A DNA stretch of 64,000 bases from Nocardiopsis dassonvillei_B (GCF_964273065.1 NZ_OZ186815.1:1674001-1738000); one strand, 5' to 3'; counted from the stretch's first letter, positions 50,879 to 58,829 are shown. Numbers and translations: made by a program. Notes: generated from the sequence alone by a model not told the origin.

Positions 50879-52030
50879 TCAGGGGCGCCCGGCGCCCCAC
50901 AGGTCGGCCAGGGCGGCACGGCGCTCGGCGCGGGACAGTCCGCGCAGGTCGGCGACGCCGCGTTCGGTGACCACCACCTCCACGTCCTGGGAGGGGGTGG
51001 TGACCGGCCGGGAGAGGCGTTCGACCAGGGTGGACCTGCCGCGGTGGCGGGTGGGGACGGCGATGACGCTGAGGCCGCCGACGGAGCGGGTGGCGGCCGC
51101 GGCGTAGTCGGCGTGGCCGCCGATGCCGCCGAGCACGCCCCGGGCGGTGCCCTCGACGTTGACCTGGCCGTCGTGGTCGATCTCCACGGCGGTGTTGACC
51201 GCGACGAAGGGGTCGGCGGACAGGCGGCCGGGGTCCAGGACGTGGTCGACGGGGTGCAGCAGGGGGCGGCCGTCGGCCCAGGCGTGCAGACGGGGGCCGC
51301 CGACGAGGTACATGCCGACGGGGTCGCCCAGCAGCAGGCCGCGCTCGTCGAGGTCGACCACGGCCTCGGGCAGGGGGCCGGAGTCGATGCGCACGGGGAC
51401 GTCCAGCTCCGCGGCCAGGGCGGCGGGCACTGCGCCGAAGCCGAGCTGGAGGCGGGCGCCCTCGGGGATGAGGGGCGCCAGGTGGCGGGCGATGGCGGTC
51501 TGGTCGGGGCCGCTGGGCGAGGGGCGCAGGGTCCCGGCGGTGCGGTCGCTCTCCCCGATGACGACGACCCGGTCTGCGGGCAGCGGGGGCCCGGCGTCGG
51601 CGCGGGGCAGTCGCGGGGAGACCACCCCGGCGACGAGGGCGCCCGCGTCGACGGCGGTGCGCAGCCAGCCCACCTCGCTGCCGAACGCGTGGCCGCCGGG
51701 CACCGGGACCAGGGAGGCGACGAGGAGGTCGGGGCGCCAGGGCCCGTGCAGCAGGGCGGGCACGGCGGACATGCGCACCGGCGGGTGGGCGACGCGGCCG
51801 CCGTCGACGTGGTCGCGCAGGCCCCAGCCGGGCATGACGGTGCGGGCGTCGGCGAACGCCGCGGGGTCGAGCGCCGGGTCGGCCTCGGGGACCCAGCCCA
51901 GGACGAGGCGCACCCCGCCGGCCCGCGCGGCGGCCGCGCACAGCTCGGCGGTGGCGCTCCGCGGCGCGCCGAAGCCGTCGCCCAGGGCCACGGTCGATCC
52001 GGGTCCCACCAGGTCGGTCAGGCTCTCCAT
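50879..52030 (-). CDS. Acetyl-CoA hydrolase / CoA-transferase family (class I)
   Basis: 383 residues with the two-domain ACH1/Cat1-like fold. VAVNTAVEIDHDGQVNVEG carries the Glu that forms the acyl-glutamyl intermediate in class I enzymes, and GIGGHADYAAAATRSVGGLS and VEVVVTERGVADLRGLS are the usual C-terminal signatures. It is shorter than the typical 430-500 residues, mostly at the N-terminus. Such enzymes transfer CoA between acetate and other small acids. The donor and acceptor are unknown. It is divergent from the NrtR-like operon. Confidence 0.85.
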   Translation of the reverse strand: MESLTDLVGPGSTVALGDGFGAPRSATAELCAAAARAGGVRLVLGWVPEADPALDPAAFADARTVMPGWGLRDHVDGGRVAHPPVRMSAVPALLHGPWRPDLLVASLVPVPGGHAFGSEVGWLRTAVDAGALVAGVVSPRLPRADAGPPLPADRVVVIGESDRTAGTLRPSPSGPDQTAIARHLAPLIPEGARLQLGFGAVPAALAAELDVPVRIDSGPLPEAVVDLDERGLLLGDPVGMYLVGGPRLHAWADGRPLLHPVDHVLDPGRLSADPFVAVNTAVEIDHDGQVNVEGTARGVLGGIGGHADYAAAATRSVGGLSVIAVPTRHRGRSTLVERLSRPVTTPSQDVEVVVTERGVADLRGLSRAERRAALADLWGAGRP

Positions 52031-52179
52031 GTTCCCTCCCCCTTCGCCGGACCGACCGTACCGGACGCCCCCGCGACGGCGGTGCGCGGTACCTCCTCGG
52101 AGTCCGCCTCCCGCCGGGCGGCCCGTGGCGGCGGTGCGCGCCGCGGAAATGGGGTGGACTCCTCCCGGGAGGCGTGCTA

Positions 52180-52220
52180 AGTTCTCCTCAGATCGAGAAA
52201 AACTCACTCTGAGAAGAACT
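52180..52220. promoter_or_regulatory. Inverted-repeat operator for the NrtR-like regulator
   Basis: AGTTCTCCTCAGA (52180-52192) and TCTGAGAAGAACT (52208-52220) are reverse complements at 12 of 13 positions, separated by 15 bp. An inner TTCTC-n8-GAGAA (52182-52199) overlaps the left arm. The site ends 9 bp before the regulator's ATG, within the divergent promoter region shared with the CoA-transferase gene. Confidence 0.7.
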
Positions 52221-52229
52221 GGACGGGCC

Positions 52230-53021
52230 ATGGTGGACGACGGGATGCGGCGGGATGCGGACGAGAGGGAGTTCCTGGCCGCCTACGATCCGCGCGCCTA
52301 CGCCCCCGCGGCGGTGACCGTCGACGTCGTGGCGATGACGATCCGCGCCGGGGAGCCGCTGGTGCTGCTGGTCCGGCGCGGCGCCAGCCCGCAGAAGGGC
52401 CGGTGGGCGCTGCCCGGCGGCTTCGTCCGGGCCCAGGACGGCCCCGACGGGCCCGCCGACCCCGACCTGCCCGACGCGGCGCTGCGCGTCCTGGCCGAGA
52501 AGACCGCGCTGCCCGCGACCCTGCACCTGGAGCAGCTGGGCACCTACGGCGCCCGCGACCGCGACCCCCGCATGCGGGTGTTCTCCGTTGCGTACATGCT
52601 GCTGGCCCCCGACCTGCCCGATCCCGAGCAGGGCCGCGACACCGCGGAGGCCGCCTGGATCCCCTGGCGCGACCTCGGGCACGGCGGGTCCGCGCGGTAC
52701 GAACCCGCCTTCGACCACGCCCGCATCGTCGCCGACGCCGTCGAGCGGGCCCGCGCCAAGCTGGAGTACACCTCCCTGGCCACCGCGTTCCTGCCGCCGG
52801 TGTTCACCATCACCGACCTGCGCGAGGTGTACGAGGCCGTGTGGGACCGGCCCCTGCACGCCGCCAACTTCCACCGCAAGATCCTCGCCGCCCCCGGGTT
52901 CGTCGAGGACACCGGCGAGCTCGCCGGGCGCGGCGGCCCCGGCGGCGGCCGCCGCGCCCGCCTGTACCGGGCGGGCGGCACCGCCGCCCTGTACCCCCCG
53001 CTGCTGCGGAGCACCCAGTGA
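52230..53021 (+). CDS. NrtR-type regulator: Nudix-like sensor plus winged helix
   Basis: 263 residues. Residues about 25-165 form a Nudix domain (VTVDVVAMTIRAGEPLVLLV; GRWALPGGFVRAQDG), but the Nudix box is broken: the REUxEE helix reads RVLAEK (86-91), so Glu87 is Val and the last Glu is Lys. Residues about 185-263 form a winged helix (TSLATAFLPPVFTITDLREV; WDRPLHAANFHRKILA). This is the NrtR layout, in which an inactive Nudix domain senses ADP-ribose or a related NAD-derived nucleotide and releases DNA. A near-perfect inverted repeat lies just upstream. It is the first of four coupled genes; the stop lies 17 bp before the next start. Confidence 0.88.
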   Translation: MVDDGMRRDADEREFLAAYDPRAYAPAAVTVDVVAMTIRAGEPLVLLVRRGASPQKGRWALPGGFVRAQDGPDGPADPDLPDAALRVLAEKTALPATLHLEQLGTYGARDRDPRMRVFSVAYMLLAPDLPDPEQGRDTAEAAWIPWRDLGHGGSARYEPAFDHARIVADAVERARAKLEYTSLATAFLPPVFTITDLREVYEAVWDRPLHAANFHRKILAAPGFVEDTGELAGRGGPGGGRRARLYRAGGTAALYPPLLRSTQ

Positions 53022-53038
53022 CCCCCGTGGAGGCCCCC

Positions 53039-54097
53039 ATGACCGTGGAGGAGGCGGCCCGCGCCGTCCTCACCGCCCGCGACCCGTCCGACCTGTTCGG
53101 CCCCCTGCCCGCCGACGGCGGCGTGCCCGCCGCGGCCTCGGCCGCCCACCGGCGGCTCGCCCGCCTGCTGCACCCCGACACACCCGCGGGCGACGCCGCG
53201 CTGTTCACCCGGCTGGCCGGGATGTGGACGCGTTACCGGGAGGCCGTCCGGGGCCGGGTCGGATTCGACGACCACGTGGTGGTCACCGCCACCCGCGGCT
53301 ACCACGTGGGGTCCTCCCCCCTCGCCTCGGGCGACGTCGCCGACCTGTACCCCGTCCGCTACCGGGACGGCGACTGGCACGGCGCGGTGCTCAAGGTGCC
53401 CCGGTCCCCGCGCGACAACGACCTCATGGAGGCCGAGGCCACCGCCCTGGAGCGGATCCGCGAGCGCGGGCCGCGCGAGGCGCGGGCGTTCTTCCCCCGG
53501 CTGCTGGAGTCGATCCGCCACCGCGACGCCGCGACCGGGGTCGAGCGCAGGGCCAACGTGCTGGCCCGGCTGGACGGCTTCCACAGCCTGGCCGACGTGC
53601 GCCGCGCCCACCCCGGCGGCGTCGACCCGCGCGACGCCGCGTGGATGTGGCGCCGCCTGCTGGTGGCGGTCGACGCGGCCTCCCGGGCCGGGGTGGTGCA
53701 CGGGGCGGTGGTGCCCGAACACGTGCTGATCCACCCCGGGGAGCACGGACTGGTCCTGGTCGACTGGTGCTACTCGGTCACCGGGCACGCCCCGCGCACC
53801 GCCCCCCACATCCCCGCGATGGTCCCCCACCGCAAGGACTTCTACCCGCCCGAGGTGGCCGAACGGGGCCCGGCCTCGGTGCGGACCGACATCTACATGG
53901 CGACCCGGTGCATCGAGTACGTCACCGCCGGACGCCTGCCCCGGGAGCTGCGCTCGTTCGCCAGGGGCTGCGCCCTGCCGTCGGCCGCGCAGCGTCCCGC
54001 CGACGGGTTCGCCCTGCTGGTCGAACTCGACGAGGTCCTGGAGCGGCTCTACGGGCCGCGCCGGTTCCGCCCCTTCGCCATGCCCGACCCCCGCTGA
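53039..54097 (+). CDS. J-domain-like / pseudokinase fusion protein
   Basis: 352 residues from ATG at 53039 behind GTGGAGG; a GTG at 53018 overlapping the upstream stop is the alternative. Residues about 1-70 look like a short J domain with the HPD tripeptide (45-47, ARLLHPDTPAGD). Residues about 80-300 have a protein-kinase fold. A beta-3 Lys (Lys119, GAVLKVPR) and a likely helix-C Glu (131/133) remain. HRD is HGA (221-223), the catalytic Asn position is His228, and DFG is DWC (242-244). It is therefore probably nucleotide-binding or scaffold-like rather than an active kinase. No membrane segment. The fusion suggests recruitment of Hsp70 or remodelling of a client; the client is unknown. Confidence 0.75.
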   Translation: MTVEEAARAVLTARDPSDLFGPLPADGGVPAAASAAHRRLARLLHPDTPAGDAALFTRLAGMWTRYREAVRGRVGFDDHVVVTATRGYHVGSSPLASGDVADLYPVRYRDGDWHGAVLKVPRSPRDNDLMEAEATALERIRERGPREARAFFPRLLESIRHRDAATGVERRANVLARLDGFHSLADVRRAHPGGVDPRDAAWMWRRLLVAVDAASRAGVVHGAVVPEHVLIHPGEHGLVLVDWCYSVTGHAPRTAPHIPAMVPHRKDFYPPEVAERGPASVRTDIYMATRCIEYVTAGRLPRELRSFARGCALPSAAQRPADGFALLVELDEVLERLYGPRRFRPFAMPDPR

Positions 54098-54128
54098 ACC
54101 CCGCCCCACCGAACAAGGAGAACCCGCC

Positions 54129-55118
54129 ATGGGAAGCAGCCACTGGTCCACCGACGCCTACCACGCCCGCAAGGCCTTCAACGCGGCGGCCGGGCGCAGC
54201 GACTTCGGCTACACCGACGACGTCCTGTCCTCGGTGCCCCGCAGCAAGTGGAAGGTCCACGAGAAGCTCGACCCCAAGGGCGTCGCCGTCCGCGAGAGCC
54301 GCGACTCCGACGAGCACCCCGAGTCCCTGGCCATCTCGGTGCTGTTCGACGTCACCGGCTCGATGGGCCGCGTCCCCCGCGTGCTCCAGAGCAAGCTGCC
54401 CGCCCTGTTCGGCCTGCTGCTGCGCAAGGGCTACGTCGAGCACCCGCAGATCCTGTTCGGCGGCATCGGCGACGCCACCTGCGACCGGGCCCCGCTCCAG
54501 GTCGGCCAGTTCGAGTCCGGCAACGAGCTGGAGGAGGACCTCGGCAACATCCTGCTGGAGGGCGGTGGCGGCGGGCAGGTCACCGAGTCCTACGAGCTGG
54601 CCATGTACTTCATGGCCCGGCACACCGCCATGGACTGCCTGGAGAAGCGCGGCCGCAAGGGCTACCTGTTCCTCATCGGCGACGAGAAGGCCTACGGGAA
54701 GGTCAAGGCCCGCGAGGTGCGCGAGGTCATCGGCGACGACCTGGCCGAGGACATCCCGTTCCCGCGGATCCTGGAGGAGCTGCGGCGCAGCTTCGAGGTG
54801 TACTTCATCATGCCGAGCGGCAGCAGCCACTACACCAACGACGAGGTCCGGGGCTTCTGGGACACCCACCTGGGCCAGAACGTCATCCACCTGGACGACC
54901 TGGGCGCGGTGTCGGAGACCATCGCGGTGACCGTCGGCCTGGCCGAGGAGGCCGTCGACCTGGAGGAGGGGCTGGCCGACCTCGCCGACGCCGGGTCCGA
55001 CGCGGGCGGCGTGGTCGGCAAGGCGCTGCGGCCGCTGGCCGGGCCGCGCGGCTCGATCGTGCGCTCGGACGCACTGCCCGGCACCGACCTCTCGGCCCCC
55101 GGGACGGAGCGGCTGTGA
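54129..55118 (+). CDS. vWA (MIDAS) domain protein
   Basis: 329 residues. The metal-ion-dependent adhesion site is recognisable: LFDVTGSMGRVP (Asp74, Thr76, Ser78; Thr in place of the first Ser), a later Thr in GGGGGQVTESYELAMYFM and an Asp in LFLIGDEKAYG. A 65-residue N-terminal segment (SHWSTDAYHARKAFNAAAG) and a C-terminal acidic tail flank the domain. No signal peptide, so it is cytosolic. vWA proteins of this sort bind partner proteins through the metal site, often with kinase-like or AAA+ partners. Shine-Dalgarno AAGGAG precedes ATG 54129, and the stop overlaps the next start (GTGA). Confidence 0.8.
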   Translation: MGSSHWSTDAYHARKAFNAAAGRSDFGYTDDVLSSVPRSKWKVHEKLDPKGVAVRESRDSDEHPESLAISVLFDVTGSMGRVPRVLQSKLPALFGLLLRKGYVEHPQILFGGIGDATCDRAPLQVGQFESGNELEEDLGNILLEGGGGGQVTESYELAMYFMARHTAMDCLEKRGRKGYLFLIGDEKAYGKVKAREVREVIGDDLAEDIPFPRILEELRRSFEVYFIMPSGSSHYTNDEVRGFWDTHLGQNVIHLDDLGAVSETIAVTVGLAEEAVDLEEGLADLADAGSDAGGVVGKALRPLAGPRGSIVRSDALPGTDLSAPGTERL

Positions 55119-56470
55119 CCGGCCTGCCGTGGGCCGACGCCTCCGCCGTCGTCGTGGACCTGGGGTTCGGCGACGCGGGCAAGGGGGCGACGGTCGACCT
55201 GCTGTGCGCACGGCGGCGCTACGGCGCCGTCGTGCGCGCCAACGGGGGCGCCCAGGCCGCCCACAACGTGGTGGCCCCCGACGGGCGCCACCACACGTTC
55301 TCCCAGTTCGGCGCGGGGACCCTGGCCCCGGGCGGGCCGGTGCCCACGCACCTGTCCCGGCTGATGGTGGTGGACCCCTTCGCGCTGGCCGCGGAGGGCG
55401 CCCACCTGGCGTCCCTGGGCGTGGCCGATCCGTTCGCCCTGGTCACGGTGGACGGGCGGGCGCTGATCGCCACCCCCTGGCACCAGGAGGCCAACCGGGT
55501 CCGCGAACGCGCCCGGGGCGGAGGCCGCCACGGATCGTGCGGGATGGGCGTGGGCGAGGCGATGGCCTACGCCCTGGCCCGCCCCGGGGACGCGCCCACC
55601 GTCGGCGACTGCCGCGCGCCCGCGGTGCTGCGCCGCAAGCTGCGCCGGCTGGCCGACCACCTGGAGGCGCTCCGCCGCGAACTGGGCGGCGGCGCCCGCG
55701 AGGCCCCGGACGTCGAGGACTGCGTCGCGGCGTACGGGGGGTTCGCCGACCGGGTCCGCATCGTGGACGAGGCGTACCTGCCGGGCCTGCTGGCCCGCAC
55801 CCCGGTCGTGTTCGAGGGCGCCCAGGGGGTGCTGCTGGACGAGTGGCACGGCTTCCACCCCCACACGACCTGGTCCACGACGACCACCGCGAACCCGCTG
55901 GCGCTGCTGGCGGAGGCCGGCCGCCCCGGCGACGCCCGCCGGATCGGGGTGGTGCGCGCCTACACCACCCGGCACGGGGCCGGGCCCTTCCCCACCGAGG
56001 ACCCGGCGCTGGCCCCCCTGCTGCCCGAGCCGCACAACGGAACGCACCCCTGGCAGGGGGCGTTCCGGGTGGGCCACCTGGACCTGGCCGCCCACCGGTA
56101 CGCGCTGGCCGCCACCGGCGGGGTGGACTCCCTGGTGGTGACGCACGCCGACAGCGCCGCCGCGGCGGGCGACCGGCTGCGCCGCTGCACCGGCTACACC
56201 GACCCGGCGGGACGGCCGCTGGAGATCACCCCGGGCGAGGCCCCGGCGCCCAGCCACCCGCTGCACCCGGCCCCGGGCCGCCTCGACGCCCGCGCCGACG
56301 CCCACCTGCGCCGCCAGGAGGCGCTGGCCGGCGCCCTCGCCACGGCCCGGCCCGTCCTGGCCGACGGCCCCACCCCGCCCGAGGCCCTCGCCGAGGCCCT
56401 GGGCGCCCCGCTGGAGGCGGTGTTCTCAGGCCCCACGCGCGCCGACGCCCGGATCCTCGCCCCGGCCTGA
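55115..56470 (+). CDS. Divergent adenylosuccinate synthetase-like enzyme
   Basis: 451 residues, clearly in the PurA fold family. The P-loop reads GFGDAGKGATVDLL: the catalytic Asp (Asp20, E. coli Asp13) and Lys23 are kept, while the next Glu is Ala21. The second catalytic residue His50 is kept in GGAQAAHNVV. AYTTRHGAGPFPTED matches the PurA TTRVGAGPFPTE segment. The aspartate-binding loop, normally GTTTGRPRR, is GTHPWQGAFR, and the guanine-binding TKLD is THAD. A GTP-dependent ligation or phosphorylation of a purine-like nucleotide is likely, but with a different acceptor or substrate. It is not expected to be the housekeeping purA. Confidence 0.82.
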   Translation: MTGLPWADASAVVVDLGFGDAGKGATVDLLCARRRYGAVVRANGGAQAAHNVVAPDGRHHTFSQFGAGTLAPGGPVPTHLSRLMVVDPFALAAEGAHLASLGVADPFALVTVDGRALIATPWHQEANRVRERARGGGRHGSCGMGVGEAMAYALARPGDAPTVGDCRAPAVLRRKLRRLADHLEALRRELGGGAREAPDVEDCVAAYGGFADRVRIVDEAYLPGLLARTPVVFEGAQGVLLDEWHGFHPHTTWSTTTTANPLALLAEAGRPGDARRIGVVRAYTTRHGAGPFPTEDPALAPLLPEPHNGTHPWQGAFRVGHLDLAAHRYALAATGGVDSLVVTHADSAAAAGDRLRRCTGYTDPAGRPLEITPGEAPAPSHPLHPAPGRLDARADAHLRRQEALAGALATARPVLADGPTPPEALAEALGAPLEAVFSGPTRADARILAPA

Positions 56471-56502
56471 TTGTGGGTTTCTGACAGAATCGCCCCTCCC
56501 TG

Positions 56503-56519
56503 TTGTCCGATACGGACAA
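56503..56519. promoter_or_regulatory. Operator-like palindrome before the DadA-like gene
   Basis: TTGTCCG-ATA-CGGACAA has perfect 7-bp arms. GTCCGGAC, sharing the TCCG core, follows at 56528-56535. The TTGT-n9-ACAA form is typical of GntR-family operators. No GntR gene is in the window. Confidence 0.6.
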
Positions 56520-56582
56520 TCCCTCTCGTCCGGACACAGGCCATGGTGGGGTCCGACGGTCATGAGGGGGAAGAGGGCGGAG

Positions 56583-57836
56583 ATGACGGACACGGGGCGT
56601 GCGGTCCGGCACGTGCTGGTGGTGGGGGCCGGAGTCGTCGGGCTGTCCACCGCGTGGTTCCTCCAGGAGCACGGCGTACGGGTCACCGTCGTGGACCGGG
56701 AGGGGGCCGGCGGCGGCGCCTCCTGGGGCAACGCCGGATGGCTCTCCCCAGGCCTGGCGATCCCGCTGAACGAACCCGGCGTGCTGCTCCAGGGGCCGCG
56801 GTCCCTGGTGGACCCCGATGCCCCGCTGTCGATCCCGCCGACGGTGTCCCCCGCCCTGTGGTCGTTCCTGCTCCGGTTCGCGGCACACTGCCGGTGGCCC
56901 TCGTGGGAGCGCGCGGTCCGCGCGAACCTGCCGCTGAACACCGACTGCCTGGAGGCGTTCGACGAACTGGAGAAGGCGGGCGTGGGCACCACCGCCGTCT
57001 CCTCCCCCATCACGGCGCTGTTCCGCTCCACGCGGGCGGCGGCCGCCCTGGTGCGCGAACTCGACCGGATCGGCTCCTCCGGCCTGGAAGTGGAGTACAC
57101 CGCCCTCGCCGGGGACGACGCACGCTCCGCCGCGCCGCAGGCGGCCGCATCGATCCGCGCCGCGGTGCGGCTGTCCGGGCAGCGCTACGTCGACCCGGGC
57201 GAACTGGTCCGCAACATGGCCTCCTCGGTGCGCGAACGCGGCGGCACGGTCCGCGGCGGGTTCGAGGCGGCCTCCGTGCACCGCTCGGGCTCGACGGTCA
57301 CCGTGGTCTCCGGTGCCGGCGAACCACTGCGCGCCGACGCCGCGGTGGTGTGCTCCGGCGCCTGGTCCGACCGGCTCCTGCGTCCCCTGGGGGTACGGGT
57401 CCCGGTACGGGCGGGCCGCGGCTACTCCTTCACCGTGCCCGTCGACGCCCCCGTCACGGGGCCGGTCTACCTGCCCGAGGCCCGTGTGGCGTGCACTCCC
57501 TACCGGGGCGGGCTGCGGGTGGCGGGGACCATGGAGTTCCGCGGACCGGACGACGCCCTGCGGCCCCGCCGCGTCGAGGCCATCGTGCGCTCGGCCAGGC
57601 CCTTCCTGAAAGGTGTGCGCTGGGACGAGCGGAGCGACGTGTGGGTGGGCCCGCGCCCGGTCACCCCGGACGGCAGACCCCTGGTCGGCGCCACCCGCCT
57701 CCCCGGCGTGTACACCGCCGGGGGCCACGGCATGTGGGGGCTCACCCACGGCCCCGTCACCGGCCGCCTCCTGGCGGAGCGGATCGCCACGGGAAAGGCC
57801 CCGGCGGCCTTGGCCGCGTTCGACCCCCTGCGCTGA
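56583..57836 (+). CDS. FAD-dependent amino-acid oxidase/dehydrogenase (DadA-like)
   Basis: 417 residues of the DAO/glycine-oxidase superfamily. The dinucleotide-binding motif is HVLVVGAGVVGLSTAWFLQE (residues about 11-30), the acidic end of strand 2 is VVDRE, and ASWGNAGWLSPGLAIP matches the DadA FAD-contact segment. The C-terminal FAD motif is VYTAGGHGMWGLTHGPVTG. The likely reaction is oxidative deamination of a D-amino acid or imino acid. The ATG at 56583 follows a purine-rich leader; ATG at 56562 is possible. It is followed by a large hairpin. Confidence 0.87.
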   Translation: MTDTGRAVRHVLVVGAGVVGLSTAWFLQEHGVRVTVVDREGAGGGASWGNAGWLSPGLAIPLNEPGVLLQGPRSLVDPDAPLSIPPTVSPALWSFLLRFAAHCRWPSWERAVRANLPLNTDCLEAFDELEKAGVGTTAVSSPITALFRSTRAAAALVRELDRIGSSGLEVEYTALAGDDARSAAPQAAASIRAAVRLSGQRYVDPGELVRNMASSVRERGGTVRGGFEAASVHRSGSTVTVVSGAGEPLRADAAVVCSGAWSDRLLRPLGVRVPVRAGRGYSFTVPVDAPVTGPVYLPEARVACTPYRGGLRVAGTMEFRGPDDALRPRRVEAIVRSARPFLKGVRWDERSDVWVGPRPVTPDGRPLVGATRLPGVYTAGGHGMWGLTHGPVTGRLLAERIATGKAPAALAAFDPLR

Positions 57837-57844
57837 GAGATCCC

Positions 57845-57891
57845 CGGCTCGGGGCCGGGACACCGCCGAACGGTGTCCCGGTCCCGAGCCG
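57845..57891 (+). terminator. 21-bp hairpin after the DadA-like gene
   Basis: Arms 57845-57865 and 57871-57891 pair over 21 bp with a single G-T, loop CCGAA. It begins 8 bp after the stop. No T-tract; it could end transcription or reduce read-through into the hydrolase gene 45 bp on. Confidence 0.75.
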
Positions 57892-57935
57892 TGTGCGCGG
57901 CACCCGCGCGAACCCGAGCGATCCGAGGAAGAGTG

Positions 57936-58829
57936 ATGAGTCCGCTGTCCGTGACGCCGGTGCGTCAGGCCCGGTCCGTGTACCGTTCGGCGGTCGGCGA
58001 GGTCGTCGTGCGCGCGTGGTGCGAGGCGGCCCTGGCCCGGGAGCCCGGGCTCAGGTCCTCCCTGGTGACCGCCTCGGGCCGCACCGCCGGGGTCCACGTG
58101 CTGCCGGGCGGTCCGGCGACACCGGTCCTGCTGCTGTCCGGGGAACTCCTGGGAACGGCCAACCTGGTCCCCGCCCTGCGCTCCCTGGCCGAGGACCGGA
58201 CCGTGGTCTCCGCCGACCTGCCCGGGCTGCCGGGGACCGGCGACGCCTCCCGCTCGGCGCTGCACCGCGCCGGCGCCCTGGGCGTCTGGCTCGACGACCT
58301 GTTACCCCGGGTCACCGAGACTCCGGTGATCGTGCTGGGCCACGGGATCGGCGCGGTCGCGGCCCTGACCGCGACACCCTCGCCGCTGGTCGCCGCCCTG
58401 GTCCTGGTCGGCCCGGACGGCCTGGCCGCCCCCGTCCCCGACCTCGGAAGGACCCGTGCCGCCTGGGCGTGGCGGCTGTCCCCGAACGCCCGGACCGCGG
58501 CCGGCCTGCTCGACGCCCTGGGCACCCCGCCGGATCGGTCCGGACACCACCCGCTGTCGGTGTGGACGGCGCTGGTGGGGCGGCACTGCCGGGCCGAACC
58601 GGTGCCCGGGCTGCTGCGCGGGGAGGAGTTCCGGGACTGGTCCCGTACGCCGGTGACCGTCGCGGCCGGGGAGCACGACCGGGTGCTCACGCCCTCCCTG
58701 CTGAGCGGACCGGCGCGCCGCCTGCTCGGCACGGGGGTGCGCGTCCTGCGGGGCGCCGGGCACCTCGCGCTCCACGACGCCCCGGAGGCGGTCCGGCGCC
58801 TGCTCCGCGAGGCCGATCCGCACCGTTGA
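57936..58829 (+). CDS. Alpha/beta-hydrolase fold protein with Gly at the nucleophile
   Basis: 297 residues. The fold is recognisable: VLLLSGELLGTANL (strand 3 and oxyanion loop region), VSADLPGLPGTGDASRS, the nucleophile elbow VIVLGHGIGAVAAL, a late Asp in VAAGEHDRVLTP and His in LRGAGHLALHDAPE. The elbow reads GHGIG instead of GHSxG, so Gly137 replaces the catalytic Ser. Asp and His are kept. The protein cannot be a classical serine hydrolase; cofactor-independent oxygenase, lyase or binding roles are known for such variants. Start ATG 57936 with GAGGAAGAG. Possibly cotranscribed with the DadA-like gene. Confidence 0.82.
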   Translation: MSPLSVTPVRQARSVYRSAVGEVVVRAWCEAALAREPGLRSSLVTASGRTAGVHVLPGGPATPVLLLSGELLGTANLVPALRSLAEDRTVVSADLPGLPGTGDASRSALHRAGALGVWLDDLLPRVTETPVIVLGHGIGAVAALTATPSPLVAALVLVGPDGLAAPVPDLGRTRAAWAWRLSPNARTAAGLLDALGTPPDRSGHHPLSVWTALVGRHCRAEPVPGLLRGEEFRDWSRTPVTVAAGEHDRVLTPSLLSGPARRLLGTGVRVLRGAGHLALHDAPEAVRRLLREADPHR

